Below, one piece after another: positions 23,592 to 31,432 of a DNA stretch of 34,568 nt. The notes below the pieces were generated by a model. The model saw only the letters and a program-made list of their open reading frames with translations. It did not search any database and was not told the DNA's origin. The position numbers were made by a program, and so were the translations under genes. How positions within the stretch are numbered: the first letter of the stretch is position 1; each line of letters starts with the position of its first letter. The DNA lies in assembly GCA_016783665.1 (NCBI GenBank), contig JADHWC010000019.1:1-34568 (forward strand), written 5' to 3'. Origin of the DNA: Fidelibacterota bacterium. GTDB lineage: Bacteria > Fidelibacterota > UBA2242.

Positions 23592-25766
23592 TTACTTCAC
23601 TTGCACAAACTTTGCAACGATTACCTTAGTGCCACAGCTCTGGAAATTGATATGTAATTTTGCCCCATCTCCCATCCCATTCACTTCTATTACTTTCCCA
23701 ACTCCAAATATTTTATGGGATACTATCGAGCCGCGGACAGCGGTTTTTCTTCTCGTTGGCATATCTGTTCCCTGATAAGCAACTTCAGATGTATTCCGTC
23801 GTGAATACCGCCTTCGTTTGGAGGCGATGACGCCCTCCCGTAACGACTCCACTTCGATAAGTTCTTTAGGGATTTCACTCAGGAATATCGAATCAGGTAA
23901 ATATTGCATTTCGCCGGCACGATTGCGCACCTGAGCCGATGATAAAAATATTTTTTCCATCGCTCTCGTTAAACCAACATAAAACAGACGCCGCTCTTCT
24001 TCTACAGCCTTTTCGGAATTATCCCGGTCGAGTGGAAATAATCCCTGGTTTAACCCGCAAATGATTACAACAGGAAATTCCAGCCCTTTTGCACTATGCA
24101 GCGTCATCAATGACACGGTGTTCTTTTCATCTTCCCAGACATCGATATTTGTTAATAGAGAAACTTTTTCCAGATAGGCTTCCAAATTGGCTTCTTCAAC
24201 AGTCGTACAGAATTCAGAGATATCATTTAAAAGTTCATCAATATTCGCCAGGCGCTGGATGGATTCTTCACCGCCCTGTTCTTTATAGTAAGACCGAAGC
24301 CCCAATTCATCAATAATAATCCGGGTCCATTCTTCAAATGCCAGTTTTTCTTTCGAATCGTCAATTCTTTTTATCATGTCGATAAATTCCTGGACTGCCT
24401 TTTTGGAACGTTTTGAAAGTTCCAGAAAATCCACATGATTTAAGGCTTCAAAGAGAGTTAGCTGCTTTTTTACTGCAAATGCGTCAATCCCGCTCAGCGT
24501 CTGTTTGCCAATTCCCCGGGGAGGAAAATTCAGGATTCGTCTTAGACTAACGTCGTCTTTGGGATTTGACAGAACACTGAAATATGCCAGAATATCCTTG
24601 ATCTCTTTACGCTCATAAAACTTTACACCGCCGATAATATTGTATGGTATATTATTTCTCCTCAATATCTCTTCGAGGATACGGGTTTGTGCATTGGTAC
24701 GGTACAAGATAGCAAAATCTTTAAATGTCCGTTTTTTCTTCAGAATTTCCTGCCGGATATTTACCGCGATCTTGGCTGCTTCATCATAATCGCTTTCCGC
24801 CTCAATTTTTATGAGAAGATCGCCGTCACTCTTTCGCGACCATAGTTCTTTTTTTACCCGGTTAATGTTATTCGCAACAACCCCGGATGCTGCCTTCAGA
24901 ATATTGTTGGTTGATCGATAATTCTGTTCAAGTTTGAATACCCTGCATTCCGGATATTGCGCATCAAATTTGAGAATGTTCTCGATATTGGCGCCCCGCC
25001 AACTGTAAATACTCTGGTCGTCATCTCCAACAACACACAAATTACGGTGTTTTTTCGCAAGAAGGTCGATAAATAAAAATTGGGGTTTGTTTGTATCCTG
25101 GTACTCATCAACCAGAATGTACTGGTACCTGAGCCGATATTTTTCCAAAAGCTTCGGCTCTTTATCAAATAATTTTAACGGCAATAATAATAGATCATCG
25201 AAATCCACAGCATTGGACCGTTTAAGAGCTTTCTGATAGAGCGGATACAGCCCTTCTACGATATATTCAAAGCGGTTTCCCGGTCTTGGCTTAAAATCCT
25301 CAGGGCTTGTAAGCCAATTTTTTAAATAGGATATACGCGACAATACATTTTTAGGTAAAAATCCCTCTAAATCAATATTTGAATCACTGATTACCTTCTT
25401 AATAAGTTGTCGCTGATCGCTTTCGTCATAAATGGAAAAATATTTTGAGTATCCAAGGTGTTCGATCTCTTTTCGCAGGATCCGGGCGCAAATCGAATGA
25501 AATGTCCCGATATGAATAAACCCTGCCTGTTTTTCAACGAACTTTTCAACCCGGTTACGCAGCTCCTGGGCGGCTTTATTCGTAAAAGTAACCGCCAGAA
25601 TGTTATCGGGTCTTACAATTCCGGATTTGATCAAATAAGCAATTTTATGGGTCAGTACTTTTGTTTTGCCGCTGCCCGCGCCGGCGAAAATCAATTGCTC
25701 GCCATCCAGATACTCCACGGCGCTCTTCTGTTGCGGATTCAAATCACGTAATGGATCCAATATCAT
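23592..25766 (-). CDS. pcrA: ATP-dependent 3'-5' DNA helicase, PcrA/UvrD type
   Basis: A superfamily 1A helicase acting in nucleotide-excision repair, rolling-circle replication and removal of recombinase from DNA. The 724-residue product has a Q motif (LNPQQKSAV), Walker A GAGSGKT (29-35), motif II VDEYQDTN, motif III GDDDQSIYSWRGA, motif IV QNYRST, motif V MTLHSAKGLEFPVV and motif VI EERRLFYVGLTRAM. The C-terminal Tudor-like tail (VSHKIFGVGKVIEVNG) that binds RNA polymerase in PcrA/UvrD is present. The start overlaps the mltG stop as ATGA, so it is translationally coupled to mltG in an operon with an M50 protease. uvrD is an equally good symbol. Confidence 0.95.
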   Translation of the reverse strand: MILDPLRDLNPQQKSAVEYLDGEQLIFAGAGSGKTKVLTHKIAYLIKSGIVRPDNILAVTFTNKAAQELRNRVEKFVEKQAGFIHIGTFHSICARILRKEIEHLGYSKYFSIYDESDQRQLIKKVISDSNIDLEGFLPKNVLSRISYLKNWLTSPEDFKPRPGNRFEYIVEGLYPLYQKALKRSNAVDFDDLLLLPLKLFDKEPKLLEKYRLRYQYILVDEYQDTNKPQFLFIDLLAKKHRNLCVVGDDDQSIYSWRGANIENILKFDAQYPECRVFKLEQNYRSTNNILKAASGVVANNINRVKKELWSRKSDGDLLIKIEAESDYDEAAKIAVNIRQEILKKKRTFKDFAILYRTNAQTRILEEILRRNNIPYNIIGGVKFYERKEIKDILAYFSVLSNPKDDVSLRRILNFPPRGIGKQTLSGIDAFAVKKQLTLFEALNHVDFLELSKRSKKAVQEFIDMIKRIDDSKEKLAFEEWTRIIIDELGLRSYYKEQGGEESIQRLANIDELLNDISEFCTTVEEANLEAYLEKVSLLTNIDVWEDEKNTVSLMTLHSAKGLEFPVVIICGLNQGLFPLDRDNSEKAVEEERRLFYVGLTRAMEKIFLSSAQVRNRAGEMQYLPDSIFLSEIPKELIEVESLREGVIASKRRRYSRRNTSEVAYQGTDMPTRRKTAVRGSIVSHKIFGVGKVIEVNGMGDGAKLHINFQSCGTKVIVAKFVQVK

Positions 25767-26836
25767 TTCCCCCTTTTTGCGTCCCGGGCTACTTTTCGCC
25801 GGACACGTTGAAATCGTCTCTTTGCTTTCAGAAAACTGTCGTAATCACTGGTAAAGGAATGTGTCCCATCTCCAACAGCCACCATATAGAGATAATTAGT
25901 TTTTGCCGGCCAGGTTGCAGCAATAATGGATTTGATTCCGGGATTATTTATGGGACCCGGTGGAAGCCCTCGTTTTTTATATGTATTATATGGTGAATCA
26001 ATATCCAGGTCATTGTTTAATAATCGACGTGGACCGTCCGGTATGATGTATTGGATCGTCGGATCGGACTCCAGTCTCATCCGCTTTCGCAACCGGTTGA
26101 CATAAACAGATGCGACAAGCGAACGCTCATTATCGATCATACACTCTCCTTCTATAATTGACGCCAGGGCAAGAACTTCATGGAGAGACCGATTAGAAGT
26201 TTTAATTGCGTTTCTGATCGAATCATCCACCATTTCGTGGAAGCGGTTTACCATCTTTTGAATCACGATCAGAGGATTATCGGAATCATTGAAGTCATAG
26301 GTGTCGGGGAATAAATAACCTTCCAACGATGGCGATTCAATACCCAGTTGTCTCAGCACGGTGGTGTCATTCATATAATGCATGAATTCATCGTATGCGA
26401 AATTCAATTGTCCGGCAAGCAATGCGGCGATCTGCTTTACCTGACAACCTTCGGGAACCGTAATCCTGACCGAATGTACCTGTGAAGTAGAAAGAGTGCG
26501 GATTAAAGAACGATAATGTTTTACTTTCTGAAGATTGAAAAAACCAGCTTTCAACGATTTATTTTTAAACATCAAATGAGCCGCCAGAACGAAGGATTTG
26601 GGGTTGCTGATTATTTCCCTCTCTTGCAGCTGCTCGGCAATCTGGCTCAAATTACTTCCCTTGGGAATTGTAATCTTGATATTTTCCTGGTCAACGCGAA
26701 CAGGAATCGACAACACAAAAAATCGCAAAGACAAAATGATAACCACAAGACAAATACCGACGAATAAATAATTATTTTTCGCCAGTTTATGCAATAAATC
26801 TTTCAAGTTCTGATAACGTTTTTTTAGATCTTTCAT
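25763..26836 (-). CDS. mltG: Endolytic murein transglycosylase MltG (YceG-like)
   Basis: An inner-membrane enzyme that cuts nascent glycan strands and sets their length. The 357-residue product has one N-terminal membrane helix (about 24-42), a LysM-like subdomain (IPKGSNLSQIAEQL), and the catalytic domain with ASIIEGE containing the active-site Glu229. It ends with the family block SDPTIQY, YNTYKKRGLPPGPI and NPG. In E. coli the corresponding motif is SIVEKE, so both glutamates are kept. It overlaps pcrA by four bases and follows the M50 gene by 19, which ties a wall enzyme to a membrane protease and a helicase on one transcript. Confidence 0.95.
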   Translation of the reverse strand: MKDLKKRYQNLKDLLHKLAKNNYLFVGICLVVIILSLRFFVLSIPVRVDQENIKITIPKGSNLSQIAEQLQEREIISNPKSFVLAAHLMFKNKSLKAGFFNLQKVKHYRSLIRTLSTSQVHSVRITVPEGCQVKQIAALLAGQLNFAYDEFMHYMNDTTVLRQLGIESPSLEGYLFPDTYDFNDSDNPLIVIQKMVNRFHEMVDDSIRNAIKTSNRSLHEVLALASIIEGECMIDNERSLVASVYVNRLRKRMRLESDPTIQYIIPDGPRRLLNNDLDIDSPYNTYKKRGLPPGPINNPGIKSIIAATWPAKTNYLYMVAVGDGTHSFTSDYDSFLKAKRRFQRVRRKVARDAKRGK

Positions 26837-26855
26837 GTTACTCTTTAGAATGTGA

Positions 26856-27902
26856 TTAAAATCGAAACGGTATCGGGATAAAGGTCAAAATAAAAATTAT
26901 CAGAGCGATGATTCCGATCATCTTTTCATATTGGGTCACCGGTTCATATTCATCCATAATCGGCGGATGTTTCATTCGAGTTAGAAAATAAACCAGCACC
27001 GCCCACACCAGCCAATTAATTGAAAATATACTTAGAAATAAAAGGACGCCCAGCGAACCCCAGGCGATCTTTTTATACCATTTTCCCAAGAGCGCATAGG
27101 CAATATGCCCGCCGTCTAACTGACCTATCGGAAGAAGATTCAACATCGTCACAAGCATTCCGATCCACGCAGCGAAACCGACCGGATGGAGAATAATATC
27201 CATATTATCAGTTAATTGCGGATACATAATAAAGGTAGCGATTTTCATCAATATTGATTCGCCTAACTTTAATCCGATATCGCTGGAATCCATCATAATC
27301 GTAGATAATGCCAATCCGATAAAGAGCGCCGGAACCGCAATTAAAAACCCCGCAATCGGACCTGCCGCGCCAATCTCAACCAGGGCGCGCCGCTTGCGAA
27401 CCGGTGACCGCATTTTGATGAACGCTCCAAACGTCCCGATAATCGTCGGCGCAGGAATAAAATACGGGAGCGTGGCATCGACTTTGTGTTTTTTCGCCAA
27501 TAGAAAGTGACCAAGTTCATGTACTCCTAAAATCAGCATCAGGGTTACAGAAAAGGGTATGCCCCTTACGATTAACACCGGGTTTTGCAGCGGATTCACG
27601 CCTTCCATCAACGAACCGGCAAACAGAGTCGTAAAGATTGTCATGATAAAAAGTACAAGATTGATTCTCGGTATATTGCCTACGGTTGGCTGAAAACATA
27701 TAGTGAAAATGTCCCTGTAATTTTCCTGTTTATGATGAATTTTATGGATTATGCCTCTGGTTTTGCGGCGAATATCCTCGACGGTTTGCCCGGGTTTTAA
27801 ATAGCCCTCGACCACCAGAGCATCTTTATTTTCAGCGACGCCGGTAACCTGAATCCAGTTGCTAAATAACACTAAAATCTGTTGTTTCTTGTATTCGTCC
27901 AT
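26856..27902 (-). CDS. M50-family site-2-type intramembrane metalloprotease
   Basis: A 348-residue polytopic inner-membrane zinc protease. The zinc motif HELGH is at 128-132 in a membrane helix, and the third ligand lies in LDGGH (262-266). A GAAGPIAGF stretch and about six hydrophobic segments fit the M50B layout. The first 80 residues are a soluble domain (VEGYLKPGQTVEDIRRK). No PDZ domain is visible, so it is unlike RseP and closer to the stand-alone S2P-like group. The substrate is unknown. It heads the operon with mltG and pcrA. Confidence 0.88.
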   Translation of the reverse strand: MDEYKKQQILVLFSNWIQVTGVAENKDALVVEGYLKPGQTVEDIRRKTRGIIHKIHHKQENYRDIFTICFQPTVGNIPRINLVLFIMTIFTTLFAGSLMEGVNPLQNPVLIVRGIPFSVTLMLILGVHELGHFLLAKKHKVDATLPYFIPAPTIIGTFGAFIKMRSPVRKRRALVEIGAAGPIAGFLIAVPALFIGLALSTIMMDSSDIGLKLGESILMKIATFIMYPQLTDNMDIILHPVGFAAWIGMLVTMLNLLPIGQLDGGHIAYALLGKWYKKIAWGSLGVLLFLSIFSINWLVWAVLVYFLTRMKHPPIMDEYEPVTQYEKMIGIIALIIFILTFIPIPFRF

Positions 27903-28101
27903 ATTCGATCACATTGGATACTAAGGGGCTAAAATTACAATTCAATCCTATCTAAATCAATCAGAAATCTGAATTCAAAGAATCCAAATTCATAAAAAAA
28001 ATTTATTTTTGTTTTTTGCCGCTTTCAGTAGTATTTTCCGCACCGCATCTTATTGTCTGGATGCCAGATACGAGATATTTCTTTCTAAAGGTAATTGAAT
28101 A

Positions 28102-29541
28102 ATGTCAATCGTAACCGCTATACGCCACAGATGGAATTCCCCGGGAGGGTATCGTGAGTTATTGCGCGTCGCCATTCCGCTGATCCTCAGCACCAGCGCC
28201 TGGTCGATCCAGCACTTTGTCGACAGGATGTTCCTGACCTGGTATTCACCTGAAACAATCGCAGCCGCGATGCCTGCCGGTATTTTTAACTTTACGATTA
28301 TGTCTTTATTTATCGGCACAGCCAGTTATATCAGCACATTTGTTGCTCAGTTCTACGGATCAAAACAATTCAGAAACATCGGTCCTATCGTCTGGCAGGG
28401 GATTTACATTGCGATTATCGGGGGAATTTTTCATTTTCTGTTAATACCATTGGCAAAACCGATATTCGGATTTATCGGTCATGCCCAGGATATTCAATCC
28501 CTCGAAATCATCTATTTTCAAGTTCTCTGCATGGGCGCATTTCCGGCTATCGCCTCTTCTGCCCTCTCGGGATTCTTCAGCGGACGTGGAAAAACCTGGC
28601 CGCTGATGTGGATTAACGTTTTAGTAACAGCTACTAACATCGTACTTGATTATTTCCTGATATTTGGCAAGGGTGGCTTTCCGGAACTTGGTATCAAGGG
28701 CGCCGCCATTGCAACAGTCATTTCGGCTTGTGTCGGTTTTTTAATATACCTGATTATCATTTTACGACCATCGTTCTGCAAAGAATATTGCACTCTAGCG
28801 GGTTGGAAACTGGAATTTTCACTCTTCAGACGGCTCATTAAGTTTGGTTTTCCTAACGGCGTCCAGTTTTTCATCGATATGGCTGGCTTTTCTGCATTTC
28901 TGATGATAATGGGCAAACTCGGCAGGGATTCTCTGGCTGCAACTAATATCGCTTTCAACATTAACAATCTTGCCTTCATGCCGATGATCGGGTTTGGCGT
29001 CGCCGTATCTGTCCTCGTTGGTCAACACCTTGGCAATGATAAACCGGAGTTCGCCCGGAAAAGCGCCTATTCGGGATTTCACATAACCATATTTTATATG
29101 TCGGCGATGGCAATACTGTATCTCACGTATCCGGAACTGTTTATCAAACCATTTGTCGCAGGATCGGAACCTCAGGCATTGGCGTCGATCAGGGAAATCG
29201 TCGTCGTGCTCCTTAAATTTGTCGCTGTTTATTCTATTTTCGATACCTTTAATATCATCTTCGCTGCGGCGATTAAAGGCGCCGGCGACACCCGTTTTGT
29301 CATGCGAATGCTTGGTGTTCTGTCGGTTTGCCTGCTGATTATCCCGAGTTATTTTGCATTAATCGTCTGGAAACAGAGTATCTTCACCGGATGGACTATT
29401 GTAACAATCTATATCATCGCGCTCGGTGTAGCGTTCTATATTCGCTTTTTAGGCGGAAAATGGAAAGAGATGCGGGTAATTGAAAAACCCACACCCGGCT
29501 TGCCTTCTACATTTGCTGAGACGCCTACACCGGATGTGTAG
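28102..29541 (+). CDS. MATE-family multidrug/cation antiporter
   Basis: A 479-residue inner-membrane exporter of the multidrug and toxic compound extrusion family, driven by sodium or protons. The hydrophobicity pattern fits 12 helices in two related halves. The family stretches LSGFFSGRGKTWP, FPELGIKGAAIATVI and IKGAGDTRFVM are present. The last 20 residues (IEKPTPGLPSTFAETPTPDV) are unlike a MATE tail: they lie exactly in a repeat that recurs at 29740-29802, so the native C-terminus was probably replaced or extended by repeat DNA. The substrate cannot be told. A terminator follows at 29607. Confidence 0.92.
   Translation: MSIVTAIRHRWNSPGGYRELLRVAIPLILSTSAWSIQHFVDRMFLTWYSPETIAAAMPAGIFNFTIMSLFIGTASYISTFVAQFYGSKQFRNIGPIVWQGIYIAIIGGIFHFLLIPLAKPIFGFIGHAQDIQSLEIIYFQVLCMGAFPAIASSALSGFFSGRGKTWPLMWINVLVTATNIVLDYFLIFGKGGFPELGIKGAAIATVISACVGFLIYLIIILRPSFCKEYCTLAGWKLEFSLFRRLIKFGFPNGVQFFIDMAGFSAFLMIMGKLGRDSLAATNIAFNINNLAFMPMIGFGVAVSVLVGQHLGNDKPEFARKSAYSGFHITIFYMSAMAILYLTYPELFIKPFVAGSEPQALASIREIVVVLLKFVAVYSIFDTFNIIFAAAIKGAGDTRFVMRMLGVLSVCLLIIPSYFALIVWKQSIFTGWTIVTIYIIALGVAFYIRFLGGKWKEMRVIEKPTPGLPSTFAETPTPDV
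29478..29541 (+). repeat. Repeat copy 1, inside the end of the MATE gene
   Basis: 64 bases nearly identical to 29740-29802 (about 58 matches and one indel). It ends in a small palindrome, GCCTACAC / GTGTAGGC around CGGAT, that covers the MATE stop codon (about 29523-29543). Confidence 0.85.
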
Positions 29542-29606
29542 GCTATATAAAACTACTGGTAATTTGAATGCAACGCTATGATTAAGCCGCCATGGGGATT
29601 TCAGTT

Positions 29607-29636
29607 GCGGCAGGAACTCACTCCTGACGCTTTTTT
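29607..29636 (+). terminator. Rho-independent terminator after the MATE gene
   Basis: The 9-bp stem GCGGCAGGA / TCCTGACGC (one G-A mismatch) around ACTCAC is followed directly by six T. Confidence 0.75.
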
Positions 29637-29728
29637 CGCAACTCCTCATCGTAATCCGTATCAAAGCCAATCGGTGTCAAATCTAAGTCCCATCTATCTT
29701 CGCACTGTTCCGTCAAGTCTGAGGACAT
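29618..29728 (-). CDS. Possible 36-residue acidic peptide between the repeats
   Basis: An ATG at 29728 opens a frame to a TGA at 29620-29618. The product is very hydrophilic (starts MSSDLTEQCEDRWDLD, then PIGFDTDYDEELRKKRQE). Its composition looks more like protein than random DNA, but no Shine-Dalgarno sequence was seen, and the 3' end overlaps the terminator on the other strand. It may be a fragment carried by the repeat. No family is recognised. The rest of this 383-base gene-free stretch (29542-29924) holds the terminator, repeat copy 2 and a promoter. Confidence 0.25.
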   Translation of the reverse strand: MSSDLTEQCEDRWDLDLTPIGFDTDYDEELRKKRQE

Positions 29729-29739
29729 GACAGAACTAT

Positions 29740-29802
29740 AATTGAAAAACCCACGTCCGGCTTCCTTCTACCTTTGCTGAGACGCCGACACCGGATATGT
29801 AG
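29740..29802 (+). repeat. Repeat copy 2, intergenic
   Basis: 63 bases matching 29478-29541 with five substitutions and one deleted G. The deletion breaks the reading frame used in copy 1, so this copy is not coding. Confidence 0.85.
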
Positions 29803-29873
29803 AATTCGGCATTAGCGATAAGCAACAGCAAAATTTTTACAGTACTTTTACAAAACCAATACAAAATGTTCCG

Positions 29874-29879
29874 TATAAT
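29874..29879 (+). promoter_or_regulatory. Candidate -10 box of the nitronate monooxygenase gene
   Basis: A perfect TATAAT lies 45 bases before the ATG at 29925. TTTACA at 29847-29852 is too far away (21 bases) to be a standard -35. Confidence 0.4.
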
Positions 29880-29924
29880 AGACAGTAAAATTACAGCATA
29901 TGATAAATAAAGGAAGAAGTAAAA

Positions 29925-31121
29925 ATGATTGGAAAAATGCCAACGCTGAAAATAGGAAAACTGACTTCAGAGATACCCATCATCCAGGGCGGCATGGGCG
30001 TCGGAATATCTCTCTCGGGTTTGGCTTCGGCTGTTGCCAATGAGGGCGGTATTGGCATCATTGCGGCTGTCGGACTTGGAATGTTTAGAACGAACCTACA
30101 GGGCAATATAAGTGAAAAAAATTCCAGGGCGTTAAGACAGGAAATAAAAACAGCCCGTTCAAAAACTGACGGACTGATCGGGGTTAATATTATGATGGCG
30201 CTTTCGGATTCCGACAGCTTATTTGAAGTTTCAGAAGAAGAAAAAGTCGATGTCATCCTGATGGGTGCCGGATTGCCACTGAAACTTCCCTCCCGCATTG
30301 TTGATCAGGGACTTGGAAATATTCATACAAACTTTATCCCGATTGTGTCATCGGGCAGAGCAGCGAAAATCATATTTCAGCATTGGGCTAAAAAGTATCG
30401 GCACATTCCCGATGCCGTGGTTGTAGAAGGTCCCCTCGCCGGTGGTCATCTCGGTTTCAAAGCTGCTGAGCTCTACGCTGAATCCAACTCACTCGAATCT
30501 CTGCTTCCTGAAGTTTTAGCCGCAGTTAGTCCATTTGAAATTCAGTTTGGTAAAAAAATTCCCGTCATTGTTGCCGGGGGTATTTATAGCGGTGCGGATA
30601 TTCACAGGTTTATCCGACTCGGCGCCAGCGGCGTACAAATGGCTACTCGTTTTGTAGCGACTCACGAATGCGACGCGGATATCCGGTTCAAAGAAACGTA
30701 TGTAAACTGTCAAAAAGATGATTTAAGAATTATAGAAAGTCCGGTTGGAATGCCCGGCAGAGCGATTAATAACGATTTCCTGGAATCGGTATCCGCAGGC
30801 AATAAAAAGCCTTTTAAATGTCCTTGGAAATGTCTGCGAACCTGCAACTATACAGAAGTGCCTTACTGTATAGCTAAAGCTCTAATCTTTGCCCGTAAAG
30901 GAAAATTCGGAGGCGGATTTGCTTTTGCCGGCGCAAATACGTATAAAGTCAAAGAGATAATATCGGTTAAAGAACTGGTCAAGACACTAATGAGAGAATA
31001 TAAACATGAAGATTTGACAATGAGAGCGTCATCTGACCCGGAAATTTCCGTATCATTCAGACCGGATCTTGCGGCTGTTATAAAAAATAAAACCAACCCC
31101 GATTCTGTGGCTGTTTTATAA
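29925..31121 (+). CDS. Nitronate monooxygenase family flavoprotein (2-nitropropane dioxygenase-like)
   Basis: An FMN-dependent TIM-barrel enzyme that oxidises nitronates; some relatives are FabK-type enoyl reductases, so the substrate is not certain. The 398-residue product has the FMN-site opening IIQGGMGVGISLSGLA, the catalytic-His region EGPLAGGHLGF, the phosphate-binding VIVAGGIYSGADI and GVQMATRFVATHECDAD. A cysteine-rich insertion near the end (CPWKCLRTCNYTEVPYC) has four Cys and could bind metal or form disulfides; such inserts occur in a subgroup of anaerobe-type members. GGAAGAAG precedes the ATG. It stands alone, ended by a long hairpin. Confidence 0.9.
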   Translation: MIGKMPTLKIGKLTSEIPIIQGGMGVGISLSGLASAVANEGGIGIIAAVGLGMFRTNLQGNISEKNSRALRQEIKTARSKTDGLIGVNIMMALSDSDSLFEVSEEEKVDVILMGAGLPLKLPSRIVDQGLGNIHTNFIPIVSSGRAAKIIFQHWAKKYRHIPDAVVVEGPLAGGHLGFKAAELYAESNSLESLLPEVLAAVSPFEIQFGKKIPVIVAGGIYSGADIHRFIRLGASGVQMATRFVATHECDADIRFKETYVNCQKDDLRIIESPVGMPGRAINNDFLESVSAGNKKPFKCPWKCLRTCNYTEVPYCIAKALIFARKGKFGGGFAFAGANTYKVKEIISVKELVKTLMREYKHEDLTMRASSDPEISVSFRPDLAAVIKNKTNPDSVAVL

Positions 31122-31162
31122 AATATATCAGGTCAACCCTGATATCCTGTCTATTCTATAAG

Positions 31163-31215
31163 AATAACAAACCCATTTAGCCCTCATTATACTCGGGCGA
31201 AATGGGTTTGTTATT
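31163..31215. terminator. Long hairpin terminator after the nitronate monooxygenase gene
   Basis: A perfect 16-bp stem (AATAACAAACCCATTT / AAATGGGTTTGTTATT) continues inward as GCCC/GGGC after an A-G mismatch, with an 11-base loop. It is followed on the plus strand by GTTTTCCC. The right arm abuts the decayed CvfB-like fragment of the other strand. Confidence 0.8.
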
Positions 31216-31218
31216 GTT

Positions 31219-31385
31219 TTCCCTGAGTTTTGTGCCCTCATCCTCAATGCTGATTATATTCTTTTATAGAGCGCACCAACAGTTTTCTTGTAGATTCTTT
31301 TACTGATTCCGAACAACTCGTAAATAAGCTCAGGCGAACTTTTATCACTTACGGCAATAAAAAATAATCTCCATTAAAAGTGTTT
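31219..31385 (-). pseudogene. Decayed C-terminal fragment of a CvfB-type S1/winged-helix protein
   Basis: No intact frame exists, but three frames in order rebuild the C-terminus of the CvfB (YitL-like) RNA-binding family. From the 5' side of the minus strand: NGDYFLLP, then one base off, VSDKSSPELIYELFGISKR followed by IYKKTVGALYKRI and a stop at 31256-31254, then another frame SIEDEGTKLRE. Family members read FLP..DKSSPEEIY..FGMSKK.FKKAIGALYK...I.IEDDGI.L here. The upstream S1 domains (about 200 residues) are absent. So it is a truncated, twice-shifted remnant. The rest of the 311-base gap holds the terminator and nothing else recognised. Confidence 0.68.
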
Positions 31386-31432
31386 GCGACATTCACAGTC
31401 GCGATAACGATTTAGAGAGATGGTTGTGAGAC

